Shown piece after piece: positions 1 through 8,578 of a DNA stretch of 64,000 nt. The translations under genes were made by a program, and so were the position numbers. Origin of the DNA: Pectobacterium brasiliense. GTDB taxonomy: Bacteria > Pseudomonadota > Gammaproteobacteria > Enterobacterales > Enterobacteriaceae. The notes below the pieces were generated by a model. That model worked only from the letters and a program-made list of their open reading frames with translations, did not search any database and was not told where the DNA came from. The stretch spans positions 72,267-136,266 of the forward strand of contig NZ_JACDSF010000042.1 of the NCBI RefSeq assembly GCF_013449685.1, in the 5' to 3' direction. Within the stretch, counting starts at the first letter, position 1; every line of letters begins with the position of its first letter.

Positions 1-689
1 TCGCCCTGATCGAACCACGGGTTGGGGCCGAGTGCCGACATGGAGTTGATGTGCATCCAGTCGCCCATCCCGCCGCCGCTTTTGCGCAGGTTAGGATTGT
101 TGTACAGCGCGGTTTTCGCATCGTCGTCAAAGCCCAGCTCGTCGAAATGGTCGCTGCAACGCCATTCCCACAAAATGTTTCCCTCCCAGTCCACTTCGAT
201 GATGGTGTCGTCGAGCAGCAGTTTGTCGCTGATTCGTTCATTGTGCAGGTTGGTATGTGCCAGCAGTAGCGTGTTGCCGCCAATCGACTGCGGCTCTTGT
301 CCCGGTGCGTAGTAGCCTACTGGATTGCCGCTGCGCTGGTAGTCATGATGGACGCGCGCCATCCATTCAGGCGGAAGATCGGGATCGGTAATGTGTTCAT
401 AGCCGTTGAATTTCCACACGACGTTGCCGTCCCAGTCCACCTGAATCAGGTCGACCATGTCCTGCATGCCGTAGCGCGAGTCGCGTTCGCCGCTGTGCCC
501 AAGGATGTAACCGCCGGGCAGGATTTTATTGGGGAAGCCGTGCAGGCCTTCCCACAGGCGCAGTTCGGTGCCGTTCATATCCACCAGTACCGCGCCACGT
601 TCCAGTGCCTGAAAGACGGTGTAGCCGCCCCAGGCTTTTTCCGGGTTGTAAATCGTTGTGCCGGTCGGGTAGACGGAAGGGTGTCCCAT
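1..689 (-). CDS. arylsulfotransferase (ASST) family protein, 3' end cut by window edge
   Basis: The visible 229 residues begin MGHPSVYPTGTTIYNPEKAW and continue with repeated D-W-x-G-N/E blade-like motifs (IQVDWDGNVVWKF, IEVDWEGNILWEW), typical of the PF05935 arylsulfotransferase propeller. The family moves sulfate from one phenolic ester to another phenol. The gene starts 16 bases after the stop of the ABC ATPase gene and is the last visible gene of that minus-strand operon, which links it to sulfate-ester uptake. Unlike the periplasmic enterobacterial ASST, no signal peptide is seen at the start, so this copy is probably cytoplasmic. The catalytic His region lies outside the window. The family call is fairly sure; the substrate is unknown. 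Confidence 0.8.
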   Translation of the reverse strand, partial: MGHPSVYPTGTTIYNPEKAWGGYTVFQALERGAVLVDMNGTELRLWEGLHGFPNKILPGGYILGHSGERDSRYGMQDMVDLIQVDWDGNVVWKFNGYEHITDPDLPPEWMARVHHDYQRSGNPVGYYAPGQEPQSIGGNTLLLAHTNLHNERISDKLLLDDTIIEVDWEGNILWEWRCSDHFDELGFDDDAKTALYNNPNLRKSGGGMGDWMHINSMSALGPNPWFDQG

Positions 690-705
690 AATGGTGCTCC
701 AGTAT

Positions 706-1515
706 TTACGTGTTCAGAGAAGAGAGAGCCGCCGTATCGGCAGGCTGCGTCAGCAAGGCGAGCAGATCGCTGCACTGCTGGTGAAAGGCCTGACTGTCGC
801 GCTGGCGCGGATGCGGTAGCGAAATCGTCGCAATCTGGCGGATACGTCCCGGTCGCGGTGCCAGCACGACGACGCGATCGGCGAGATAGACCGCTTCCTC
901 GACGTCGTGGGTGACCAGCAGCGTGGTGGTGCCTTCCGCCTGATGAATGCGGCGTAGCTCTTGTTGCATCTGCTGGCGGGTCAACGCATCCAGTGCGCCA
1001 AAAGGCTCGTCCAGCATCATGATGCGTGGATTGGCGACGAGCCCGCGTGCGATAGCCACACGCTGTGCCATGCCGCCGGAAAGCTGGGCGGGCAGGGCAT
1101 CGGCAAAATCCTGCAAATGCACGAGCTGAATAAAGTGGTCGATCAGGCGCTTTCGTTCTTTGTCATCGATGGCTTCATTCGCCAGCCCGAGCGCGATGTT
1201 TTGTCGCACCGTCAGCCACGGAAACAGGCGCGGTTCCTGAAATACCATGCCACGCTCACGTCCGATGCCACGCACGGTTTTCCCTTCGACCAGCACCCGT
1301 CCCTGATAGTCGTTGTCTAGGCCGACCAACATGCGCAGCAGCGTGGATTTGCCGCAGCCGCTGCTGCCAACAATCGCCACCAGTTCACCGCTGTGGATCG
1401 ACAGGGAAAAATCCTCAATCACCGTTAACGCCTCACCCTGTACGCGAAACTGTTTACGAAGTCGATCGAACTGCACCACCGGCGGCGGTGATACGTCAAT
1501 AGTTGTGGACGTCAT
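706..1515 (-). CDS. ABC transporter ATP-binding protein, sulfate-ester/sulfonate type (AtsC/SsuB-like)
   Basis: A 269-residue nucleotide-binding subunit energising import through the adjacent fused permease. Walker A GSSGCGKST is at about residues 50-58, the Q-loop VFQEPR near 91-96, signature LSGGMAQR at 145-152, Walker B IMMLDE at 165-170 and the switch His in VTHD near 203. It has the length and features of the SsuB/TauB/NrtD class. The ATG at 1515 overlaps the stop of the permease gene (ATGA), which argues for translational coupling and against a longer upstream start. Together with the permease, the divergent binding protein and the arylsulfotransferase it resembles the Pseudomonas ats arylsulfate uptake system. 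Substrate assignment is inference. Confidence 0.9.
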   Translation of the reverse strand: MTSTTIDVSPPPVVQFDRLRKQFRVQGEALTVIEDFSLSIHSGELVAIVGSSGCGKSTLLRMLVGLDNDYQGRVLVEGKTVRGIGRERGMVFQEPRLFPWLTVRQNIALGLANEAIDDKERKRLIDHFIQLVHLQDFADALPAQLSGGMAQRVAIARGLVANPRIMMLDEPFGALDALTRQQMQQELRRIHQAEGTTTLLVTHDVEEAVYLADRVVVLAPRPGRIRQIATISLPHPRQRDSQAFHQQCSDLLALLTQPADTAALSSLNT

Positions 1516-3101
1516 GCGATTTCTCCTGCGGAACGCCAGCGCGTCATCCGCTGTTCCAGACCTAATCCGACGCGGTCGAGCACCGCGCCCGTTAATCCAA
1601 TCAACAGCATGCCGCTGATAATCAGGGGCATATCCAGCAGTTGTTGAGCGTTGATCATCAGGCTGCCGATTCCGGTGCCGGATGACATGAAGTATTCCGC
1701 ACCGATGGTGCCAAGCCAGGCGTAAATCAGCGACAGACGTAAACCGGCGAAGATTGCGGGTGCGGCACCCGGCAGGATCAGCACCCGCAGGCGGGTTGCG
1801 AGACGGAGCTGCAACACCTGTGCGACTTCCTGTAAAGCCTGAGAACGCTGGCGGATACCGCGATGGCTGGCCACCAACATGGGGAAGAACGACGCCAGCG
1901 CGACAAACGTGATTTTCCCGACGTCGTCGTTGCCGACCCAAGCGGTCAGCAGCGGCAGCCAGGCAAACAGCGCGATCTGGCGCAGCGTCGCGACCGTGGG
2001 CGTAAAGAGGGCATCGCTGGTGGTATTCAGCCCCAGCAGCACACCGCACACGAGCCCTGCGATAATGCCGCATACTGCACCAGCAAGCGCACGGGTCAGG
2101 CTGGCCTGCATCGCCTCGGTAAGCGAACCGTCACGGATGCCTTGCAGCAGCATGTGCCACACATCGGCGGGCGGTGGCAGCAGTAGCGGGTCGATCCAGC
2201 CAAAACGGCTGGCCTGTTGCCAGAGCAGCAGAAGCAGAAAGGGTAAAACCAAAGCGGATAAACGGCGAGACGGTGCGGTAGTTAAGCGACTGAGCGGCGG
2301 GTGTGGCCAGAAGACCAGACGACGTTCCAGCCGATTGATTGCCCACTCCATAGCCAGCCCCGCCAGCCCAATCACGGCGATGCAGACAAATACAATATCC
2401 AACTGAAACAGCTGACGTCCCCATACCAGCAGGTAGCCAATGCCCTGAGATGACGCCAGCAGTTCGACCACGATCAGCGACACCCACGCCTGTGAGAGCG
2501 CCAGCCGTAAGCCGGTTAACCAGGTGGGGAACGCGGCGGGCAGTGTTAATTGGATGAGGCGCCGATGCCACGGCAGGCGCAAAGTGCGAGCGACTTCCTG
2601 TAGTGCATGCGGCACGTTACGCACGCCCGTTTGCGTATGCAGCGTCACAGGGATAATCACGGCCTTGATGATGACCGCGAGTTTTAAACCGTCATCAATC
2701 CCGAACAGCACCATAAACAGCGGGATCCAGCCCAGCGTTGGAATTTGTGCCAGCGCGTATACCGTCGGGTGCAGCAGGTGTTCGGCGAGGCGCGAGGCAC
2801 CCATCAGCGCACCAAGCAGCGTTCCCACCAGAACGCCTGCCAGCAGGCCGCTCGCCAACCGTTGCAGGCTGATAAAGAGCTGCGGCAGGAGATCGTTGTG
2901 CCAGAGTTCGACGGCAGTTTTAGCGACGACATCGGGAGTCGGGAGAATCTGAGCGGGTATCCAGCCGTAGTGGGTGCTGATATACCACAGGGCCAGCAGC
3001 ACCAGCGGTACGATGAGTGGCACGACAAGAGAATAGGCTCGTGCTATCGGCAGTGCAGGCCAGACGTTCGCGGTTTTTTTCAGCGGTATCGACTTATTCA
3101 T
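1512..3101 (-). CDS. fused double permease of a sulfate-ester/sulfonate-type ABC importer (AtsB-like)
   Basis: A 529-residue inner-membrane protein made of two tandem BPD-transport permease domains. Each half has about six hydrophobic segments and its own EAA-type loop (EVARTLRLPWHRRLIQLTLP in the first, EVAQVLQLRLATRLRVLILP in the second). A single chain can therefore supply both membrane subunits, which are usually separate identical proteins. I chose the ATG at 3101 (MNKSIPLKK) because a GGGA lies just upstream; an in-frame ATG 18 bases further upstream (MVFGNK) lacks such a site. It is the first gene of the minus-strand operon, divergent from the binding-protein gene. Family is clear; the ligand is inferred from the neighbouring arylsulfotransferase. 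Confidence 0.88.
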   Translation of the reverse strand: MNKSIPLKKTANVWPALPIARAYSLVVPLIVPLVLLALWYISTHYGWIPAQILPTPDVVAKTAVELWHNDLLPQLFISLQRLASGLLAGVLVGTLLGALMGASRLAEHLLHPTVYALAQIPTLGWIPLFMVLFGIDDGLKLAVIIKAVIIPVTLHTQTGVRNVPHALQEVARTLRLPWHRRLIQLTLPAAFPTWLTGLRLALSQAWVSLIVVELLASSQGIGYLLVWGRQLFQLDIVFVCIAVIGLAGLAMEWAINRLERRLVFWPHPPLSRLTTAPSRRLSALVLPFLLLLLWQQASRFGWIDPLLLPPPADVWHMLLQGIRDGSLTEAMQASLTRALAGAVCGIIAGLVCGVLLGLNTTSDALFTPTVATLRQIALFAWLPLLTAWVGNDDVGKITFVALASFFPMLVASHRGIRQRSQALQEVAQVLQLRLATRLRVLILPGAAPAIFAGLRLSLIYAWLGTIGAEYFMSSGTGIGSLMINAQQLLDMPLIISGMLLIGLTGAVLDRVGLGLEQRMTRWRSAGEIA

Positions 3102-3339
3102 TTTATTCCCGAAAACCATCGCAGTTGGATGAATAGGGAATAAAAAACAGGTTTCGACGTTGAACGCCAATGCAATAAAGCGATGGTCGCCGTGCAATAA
3201 ATGCATATGCGTAGCCCGAGCCCGCCAGCCCTGATTTATGCTTTTTTCCGCTGAACAAACTTGTAAATGTTATTTAAGCCTGACGCCGACGGTTCGTTAG
3301 TTTTCATGGCAGATGAAACGAATGATTAAGGAAAACCGT

Positions 3340-4476
3340 ATGCAACAAGCCACCCTGTTGATCACTACCTCTCCGATAACGGCATCTTCCCGCTGGCGCT
3401 GGGGGATGAAGGTGTTAAGTACTGCCTTACTGATGGGGACGGCGCTCGTTTCCACCGTTCAGGCAAACGACGCCGCCCTGCAGGATGCACAGAAACCGAC
3501 GGAGATTCGCATTGGTTTGCCGGATCAGAGTGCAGGCAGCAAGCCTTTTATCCGCGGGCCGCTGGGGTTGGCGCATATTCGCCAGCAGTTGGAGAAAGAA
3601 TTTGAACCGCAAGGTATCAAGATTCAGTGGTCGTTCTTTAAAGGCGCGGGTCCGGCGGTGAATGAGGCGCTGGCGAACAAGCAGTTGGATGTCGTGTATC
3701 TGGGCGATCTGGCGGCTATTATCGGTCGTTCTGGTAGCCTGCCAACGCGGGTGCTGGTCGGGTCACGCGGATCTAATTCTTATCTGGCGTCGACACCGGA
3801 ATCGGGTATTCAGCGTATTGAAGACCTACGCGGCAAGCGGATTGCGGTCTACAAGGGGACGGCCGATCAGCTGTCGTTTGAACGGGCGATTAAAAGTGTC
3901 GGGCTGAACGAGCGGGATGTGCGGGTGATCAATCTTGACTGGACGGCGGGCAAAGCAGCGCTGGCGGCCAGACGCGTGGATGCGGTGTGGGGCGGCGTCT
4001 CTCTGCTGGCGTTGCGTAAACAGGGCATCAATATTGTGACCACCAGCCGGGCGCTGGGCTGGCCGAACACCACACAGGCTGCCGTGCTGGCGACGCAGGA
4101 CTTTATCGACCGTTATCCGGGCACGACGCAGCAACTGGTGAATGTGCTGGTGGACAATGCGCAGTGGATCGGCGATGCGCAGCACCTGCCGGAATACACC
4201 GCGCTAATGGCCGAACAGAGTCAGATTCCGCAGGCGATTTTTCAGGAAGAGCTGAAAGCGGAAGATCTCCCGTTTCAAAGCTCGCCGCGTCTCGATCCGT
4301 TCCTGCTCAGCAGCTTGCAGGACAGCATCGAACGCGCAAAAGCAGCCGGGCTGATTCGCAATACGTTCTCGGCCAGCGACTGGTTTGCCGGCCAGTTTGT
4401 TGATAGGGCGCTGAAAGCCAAAGGGCTGGAATCGAACTGGGCGGTGTATGACGCCAGCGGTAATCCGGTGAAATAA
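3340..4476 (+). CDS. periplasmic substrate-binding protein of the sulfate-ester ABC importer (AtsR/SsuA-like)
   Basis: A 378-residue exported binding protein. The N-terminus has a basic stretch followed by a hydrophobic core and a cleavage site ending VQA before NDAAL. The mature part carries NMT1/SsuA-like blocks: TEIRIGLPDQ, LDVVYLGDLAAI near the first hinge, EDLRGKRIAVYKGT and RRVDAVWGGV. The ATG at 3340 has AAGGA about 8 bases upstream; an in-frame ATG at 3313 has no comparable site and would lengthen the signal region. It is transcribed divergently from the permease/ATPase/arylsulfotransferase operon and is followed convergently by a LysR gene. It presumably delivers an aryl or alkyl sulfate or sulfonate; the exact ligand cannot be read from sequence. 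Confidence 0.88.
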   Translation: MQQATLLITTSPITASSRWRWGMKVLSTALLMGTALVSTVQANDAALQDAQKPTEIRIGLPDQSAGSKPFIRGPLGLAHIRQQLEKEFEPQGIKIQWSFFKGAGPAVNEALANKQLDVVYLGDLAAIIGRSGSLPTRVLVGSRGSNSYLASTPESGIQRIEDLRGKRIAVYKGTADQLSFERAIKSVGLNERDVRVINLDWTAGKAALAARRVDAVWGGVSLLALRKQGINIVTTSRALGWPNTTQAAVLATQDFIDRYPGTTQQLVNVLVDNAQWIGDAQHLPEYTALMAEQSQIPQAIFQEELKAEDLPFQSSPRLDPFLLSSLQDSIERAKAAGLIRNTFSASDWFAGQFVDRALKAKGLESNWAVYDASGNPVK

Positions 4477-4488
4477 TCACGAATGCGC

Positions 4489-5427
4489 TCACAGGGTCGG
4501 CAGTGCTGGAGCCGGTGAGCGCAGCCTGTCCTGCGCCAGTATGCTTTCGATCATCAACTCAGCCAACGGCGGCAGCGTTCTTTGCAAACAGGTGACAATA
4601 CCGAAGCGGGTTTGCATATTTCCCCATTCCGGCGGCGTGCCCGTCAGCGGAATTTCTACCAACTGATGGCTTAATCGTCCCAGCGCAAAGCCATCCTCGC
4701 TGGCAAAGCTGATGGCCTGCGTGTGCCGCAGGATGCTGAAGACGGAATAGATATGGTCACACTGAATCTGTGGCCGATAATCGGGCTGACGCGTTAACGC
4801 CGCCAGCACCTTGCGCATGCCAACGGGCATAAAAGGGGAGGCGAGTGGAAAGCGCAGGAGATCGTCCGGCGTCACGTTTGCCTGCTGCGCCAGCGGGTGT
4901 GAAGAGTGGCAGATAAAAAAGCAGCGCTGCTGACTTAATGGCTGTACGTGGAGGTTGGTTTCCATTTCGGCCTGCCAGGTGTCGGCAACGATAAAAGGCC
5001 ACTCGTCGGCCAGCAGCCGCTCACGCAGGGACTGCCAGTTATCCACGCTGTAGGTGACTCTGGCGCGCGGACGAAGGGCATGGAGATGCGCGACCGCTTT
5101 GGGGATTAGCGTGGTCGACGGTGCGGGGCCGCAGCCAAATGTGAGTTCGCCTTCCTGCGCCTCGCTGATCTGCCGCATGTCGGTCATCAATTCCCAGGAC
5201 AGCTCCTGCATACGCCGCGCAAACGGCAGCAGCGTATTACCCTGCCACGTCAGCGCAAAACGGCGGCTCTGACGGTCGATAAGCGGATGTCCCATCGTTT
5301 GTTCCAGCGCCTGAATGCTGCGGCTGAATGCCGATTGTGACAGACAGACGGCCTCTGCGGCTTGTACAAAACTACCCTGTTCGGCCAGTGCAAGAAAATT
5401 GCGTAATTGCCGTAAATCCAGATGCAT
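4489..5427 (-). CDS. LysR-family transcriptional regulator
   Basis: A 312-residue protein beginning MHLDLRQLRNFLALAEQGSF, the standard LysR winged helix-turn-helix, with recognition region AAEAVCLSQSAFSRSIQALE. The C-terminal part is the usual periplasmic-binding-like effector domain. The start at 5427 gives the canonical family N-terminus and has AGGT 9 bases upstream. An in-frame ATG at 5445 with GGGGA upstream, and a GTG at 5460, are possible alternatives. The gene converges on the binding-protein gene with 12 bases between stops, so it may regulate the sulfate-ester module. That is inference: the intervening divergent promoter at 3102-3339 was not matched to a LysR box. Confidence 0.9.
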   Translation of the reverse strand: MHLDLRQLRNFLALAEQGSFVQAAEAVCLSQSAFSRSIQALEQTMGHPLIDRQSRRFALTWQGNTLLPFARRMQELSWELMTDMRQISEAQEGELTFGCGPAPSTTLIPKAVAHLHALRPRARVTYSVDNWQSLRERLLADEWPFIVADTWQAEMETNLHVQPLSQQRCFFICHSSHPLAQQANVTPDDLLRFPLASPFMPVGMRKVLAALTRQPDYRPQIQCDHIYSVFSILRHTQAISFASEDGFALGRLSHQLVEIPLTGTPPEWGNMQTRFGIVTCLQRTLPPLAELMIESILAQDRLRSPAPALPTL

Positions 5428-5696
5428 GTTGCAGCTACCTACCATATCGATTTTCCCCACTTTTTAGGCGGAGGTCGGCTGGCAACGCAATGAATAAAAA
5501 GTCATAAGTTATAGCGAATTGATTGCTATAGGCCCTCGGTGTACGTAGGCCGCTGGCGAGCAGCACCTTTTCGGCTGCTGGCGTGGAGACCATCAGGTGC
5601 CAGTCGCAGATTCCCTGCGCTGGACTTTGTCCGCCGAGATTGTCGCTGCCCGTGCCAGGATTGGTCATCGTGCATCGGCTATCGAAAATATAATGA

Positions 5697-6434
5697 TTAT
5701 AACGGTTCAGGTTTGATGAGCTGTAATTCTACGCCCAGTCTGATGGCGTGTTTGGCATTCAGCACGCCCAGTTTTTTTACCACATTACCAATATGGAATT
5801 TCACGGTGCTGATTTTGATATCCAGAATCAGCGCAATTTCTGGGTAAGTTTTTCCCATGCTGGCCCAGTATAGAATTTCGTTTTCGCGCTGGGAGAAAAT
5901 CTCTTTGTCACCTTGCTTTTTGCTTTGAGGGCTTTGCGTCATCTCTTTGTAAAGCGTAGTGATTTTCTCATGAACGGCAATCAGCAGCATTTGCAGTTTG
6001 TCTTTGTTTTCCTCAACAATATTTTCCATATCCGTTGGCGCGTGCTCTTCAAACATAATCGATAACGCCGCCAGATTATTATTGTTGTCATGTAAGACAA
6101 AGGTGTAGCCATTAACAATATCGTACTCTTTTGACAGATTAAAAATCTTGGAGAACTTCAGCTTAGAGTTAATAACGATGTTGTCTTCCCAGGAGAACGG
6201 CGAGACTTTATTTATCGCCGTCAAAATAACCGGATCAATATGCTGATAGTTATTTTCTTTATAGGTATTAACCCATTCCTGCGGGTAATTTGAGATGATC
6301 ACAACCTGAGAGGGGTTCTTCTTGTTCATGATCATGTAGGCGTATTTCAGGTCGCCATACTGCTTTAATTTTCGGCCGAGATAGCTTTTTATCGTGTTAT
6401 TGATAATTTCATTGTCAGAGCAAAATACAGACAT
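5697..6434 (-). CDS. virR: LuxR-family quorum-sensing regulator, orphan ExpR2/VirR type
   Basis: A 245-residue acyl-homoserine-lactone receptor. The N-terminal autoinducer domain keeps Trp54, Tyr58, Asp67, Pro68 and Trp82, which align with the ligand pocket of LuxR/TraR. The C-terminus is a LuxR helix-turn-helix ([20 protein letters not shown] through [15 protein letters not shown]). The protein closely recalls Pectobacterium ExpR proteins. No luxI-type synthase lies next to it, whereas ExpR1 is convergent with expI, so the orphan paralogue ExpR2/VirR is the better fit. That protein represses virulence genes in the absence of signal. GAGG sits 7 bases before the ATG. A 19-bp palindrome lies upstream. 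The symbol rests on recognition and context, not alignment. Confidence 0.85.
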   Translation of the reverse strand: MSVFCSDNEIINNTIKSYLGRKLKQYGDLKYAYMIMNKKNPSQVVIISNYPQEWVNTYKENNYQHIDPVILTAINKVSPFSWEDNIVINSKLKFSKIFNLSKEYDIVNGYTFVLHDNNNNLAALSIMFEEHAPTDMENIVEENKDKLQMLLIAVHEKITTLYKEMTQSPQSKKQGDKEIFSQRENEILYWASMGKTYPEIALILDIKISTVKFHIGNVVKKLGVLNAKHAIRLGVELQLIKPEPL

Positions 6435-6489
6435 GTAACGGCCTCAATAAAAGCAAGAAAGTACCCATGATATAGATGGCATCCTAAAA

Positions 6490-6508
6490 GTATAGTGCTG
6501 ACCTATAC
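6490..6508. promoter_or_regulatory. candidate operator upstream of the LuxR-type regulator
   Basis: GTATAG and CTATAC form a perfect 6-bp inverted repeat around a 7-base spacer, 19 bp in all, 56-74 bases before the regulator start codon. Its size and place fit a dimeric LuxR-type site and possible autoregulation. It does not match the classical lux box bases, so the role is a guess. Confidence 0.35.
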
Positions 6509-6664
6509 CTAAGTCTAACTACTGTTACCCCATGATATCACTTATAATTTTTTCATGAACAGGACAATTTATAAAAAATTTAAGAAAGTAAATTTTAAAA
6601 AAATTGTTACAAATTGATTTGCCAACCCAGGGAATTACCCATAATTTTGTTCCTGTTCTGTCTA

Positions 6665-6709
6665 CTGAATTTAGGGCATGTGGTATCAAGCCACACGCCC
6701 TAAATTCAG
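6665..6709. repeat. long imperfect inverted repeat (hairpin) in the regulator-cheV gap
   Basis: The arms CTGAATTTAGGGC and GCCCTAAATTCAG (13 bp, perfect) are followed inward by one A/C mismatch and a further 5-bp match TGTGG/CCACA around a 7-base loop. It lies next to a decayed transposase. It could be an insertion-sequence relic, a terminator core without a T-run, or a small mobile repeat. No coding sequence overlaps it. Confidence 0.7.
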
Positions 6710-6786
6710 GGCTCCCATCATTCGGAGCTGGATAGTAAATAATCCGTTTTCGCTTATCAACCCCCGTCGTCCTTTGCTGTTCATCG

Positions 6787-7035
6787 TCATGCCTTTCTTG
6801 TTCTTCCCCCCTTCGGCGTTTTGACCGATTTACGCTGCGCTAATATCTACACATTTTGACCAGTATGTCGCTGATGTGGTGTGGCGAACCTCAATTGGCT
6901 GTGCTTATGCTTGCCGTTATACCAACGTGTAAACTTCAGCGCCTACGTCCTCGCTTTATCCAGATTCTTAAAGCCTGCTAAATAGCCAATCTGGACGGTA
7001 TTTACATCTACGGAACAGCGACTCAGAAAAGGGGG
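6787..7035 (-). pseudogene. decayed IS3-family transposase (OrfB) C-terminal fragment
   Basis: Reading the minus strand gives GFKNLDKART, a stop, ALKFTRWYNGKHKHSQLRF, ATPHQRHTGQNV, a stop, then ILAQRKSV. This matches the C-terminal pattern of IS3-family OrfB integrases (WYN..HRHS...F.TP.QRH.G....IL..R), with two in-frame TAG codons, one standing where a conserved Trp is expected. The catalytic DDE part is absent. It marks a past insertion between the quorum-sensing regulator and cheV. Boundaries are approximate; no intact terminal repeats were found. Confidence 0.65.
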
Positions 7036-7492
7036 GGCGCTGCTCACTCGTGGCCGACTGTACGACGTTGTCACACCATTTTTGTAAAACTAACACTGAA
7101 CCGTACGGTATGTTTTCGGTTTTTTCTGACTTAGGTGTCAAAAGAGGTGTGAGGTTTTCTTTCCAGGCAACATTTCTGTCACGGTTTGGGATAAGGTGTT
7201 GGAAAATTCTGCCGATATTAATGATTCAGGGAATGTCATCTGCACCTTAAAGATGCTAGCCGACTGTTATACTGAAGAGAGCTGATATCCGTCTACTCGT
7301 CCGATGACTGGCATCGTTGGATGATAAGGCTGACATACTTAACAAATATTTACGTTTGACGCTGGATCAGATTGAAGAACACGACTATTACGTACAGTGT
7401 AGCGGTCGGATGTTGGTTCCTGTTTGCTCACATCTCGAATGTTGCCTTGTTACGGTATACCTATAATGACAATGACTCGCACTGAGGAAAAC
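7036..7492. other. non-coding stretch before cheV, probably insertion debris
   Basis: No convincing gene. A short open stretch near 7322-7420 translates to DKADILNKYLRLTLDQIEEHDYY, which I do not recognise and which has no start signal. No sigma-28 promoter match (TAAA, 15 bases, GCCGATAA) was seen ahead of cheV. Confidence 0.4.
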
Positions 7493-8464
7493 ATGGATAA
7501 TTTTCAGAAAGAAATTGATGAGAGAACAAACCTCACCTCTGCTAATAAATTTGAACTCTTATTATTCCAGTTGGGCAAATCACCTGAAGGTGGCAAATCT
7601 GAACTGTTTGGCATCAACGTGTTTAAACTGCGTGAAATAGTGCCGATGCCTACGCTGACCAAAGCGGCTGGCATGAAATCGCCGATGCTGGGTATGGTCA
7701 ACATTCGTGGACAAATCATTCCCGTTATCGATCTTCCTGCTGTAGTTGGTAGTTCATCAGAAACTGGCCTGAATATCCTCCTTATCACGGAGTATGCTCG
7801 TAGTACGCAAGCATTCGCCGTGGAGTCAGTCGACGATATCGTTCGTCTGGAATGGAGTCAGGTTTTGACTGCTGAAGCGGGCGTGAGCGGTTCCTATATC
7901 ACCAGTATTGCGCGTCTTGATAACGACAAAGATAGCAACCGTCTGGCACTGGTTCTGGATGTTGAACAGATTCTGTTTGATATCATTCCTGGCGATCGTG
8001 AAACCACGCTCAAGAGCACTGAGGAGAAAATTTACCCTTATACGCCGGGTGCGATTGCGATTGTGGCGGAAGATTCCAAAGTTGCTCGTTCGCTGCTTGA
8101 GCAGGGGCTAACCCAGATGGGCATTCCGTTTAGTATGCACATCACCGGACAGGATGCCTGGAACAAGATTCGACAAATTGCGCAAGAAGCACAGTCAGAA
8201 GGCCGACCGATCTCGGATAAGATCTCACTGGTTCTGACCGATTTGGAAATGCCGGAAATGGACGGTTTTACGCTGACAAGAAATATCAAGCGTGAAGAAT
8301 ATCTGAAGAATATTCCGGTCGTGATTCACTCTTCACTGTCTGGTAGCGCGAACGAAGATCACGTACGCAACGTGGGTGCAGATGCTTACGTCGCGAAATT
8401 CGAGATCAATGAACTGTCGACGGCGATTCAGACCGTGCTGAATAAAGTGAAAGTACGCCGATAA
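7493..8464 (+). CDS. cheV: chemotaxis coupling/response-regulator protein CheV
   Basis: A 323-residue hybrid of an N-terminal CheW domain (about 20-170: FELLLFQLG, LREIV, NIRGQIIPVIDL) and a C-terminal receiver domain (about 188-320). The receiver has the acidic pair in VAEDSK, phospho-acceptor Asp250 in LVLTDLEMPEMDG, and a lysine in YVAKFEI where the conserved receiver Lys sits. CheV couples receptors to CheA and damps signalling when phosphorylated. The start at 7493 has GAGGA 5 bases upstream and gives the normal family length; earlier in-frame ATGs lack a ribosome site. It stands alone with its own terminator, about 15 kb from the main che cluster. Confidence 0.95.
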   Translation: MDNFQKEIDERTNLTSANKFELLLFQLGKSPEGGKSELFGINVFKLREIVPMPTLTKAAGMKSPMLGMVNIRGQIIPVIDLPAVVGSSSETGLNILLITEYARSTQAFAVESVDDIVRLEWSQVLTAEAGVSGSYITSIARLDNDKDSNRLALVLDVEQILFDIIPGDRETTLKSTEEKIYPYTPGAIAIVAEDSKVARSLLEQGLTQMGIPFSMHITGQDAWNKIRQIAQEAQSEGRPISDKISLVLTDLEMPEMDGFTLTRNIKREEYLKNIPVVIHSSLSGSANEDHVRNVGADAYVAKFEINELSTAIQTVLNKVKVRR

Positions 8465-8490
8465 TTAGTCAAGCGCGCGTATACCCTATT

Positions 8491-8538
8491 CGGCCTTTGC
8501 CCCCTCCTTGACGGGAGAGGGCAGAGGCCGATTTTTTT
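8491..8538 (+). terminator. Rho-independent terminator after cheV
   Basis: CGGCCTTTGCCC pairs with the later GGGCAGAGGCCG (one internal mismatch), followed by ATTTTTTT. It lies 26 bases after the cheV stop. Confidence 0.85.
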
Positions 8539-8578
8539 AGTCGTTGCATACGGCCAGTATTGAGCTGGCGGCAGAAGG

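Noticed and set aside
297..914. A 205-codon plus-strand open frame over the arylsulfotransferase and ATPase genes
   Set aside because: It is a high-GC shadow opposite two clear coding regions and crosses the boundary between them; no domain is visible.
5435..5668. A 77-codon minus-strand frame between the LysR and LuxR-type genes
   Set aside because: It would begin near the LuxR-type gene end and run into the LysR start region; no ribosome site and no family match.
8491..8538. A small-RNA gene after cheV
   Set aside because: The structure is a plain stem with a T-run right after the stop codon, so a terminator explains it.
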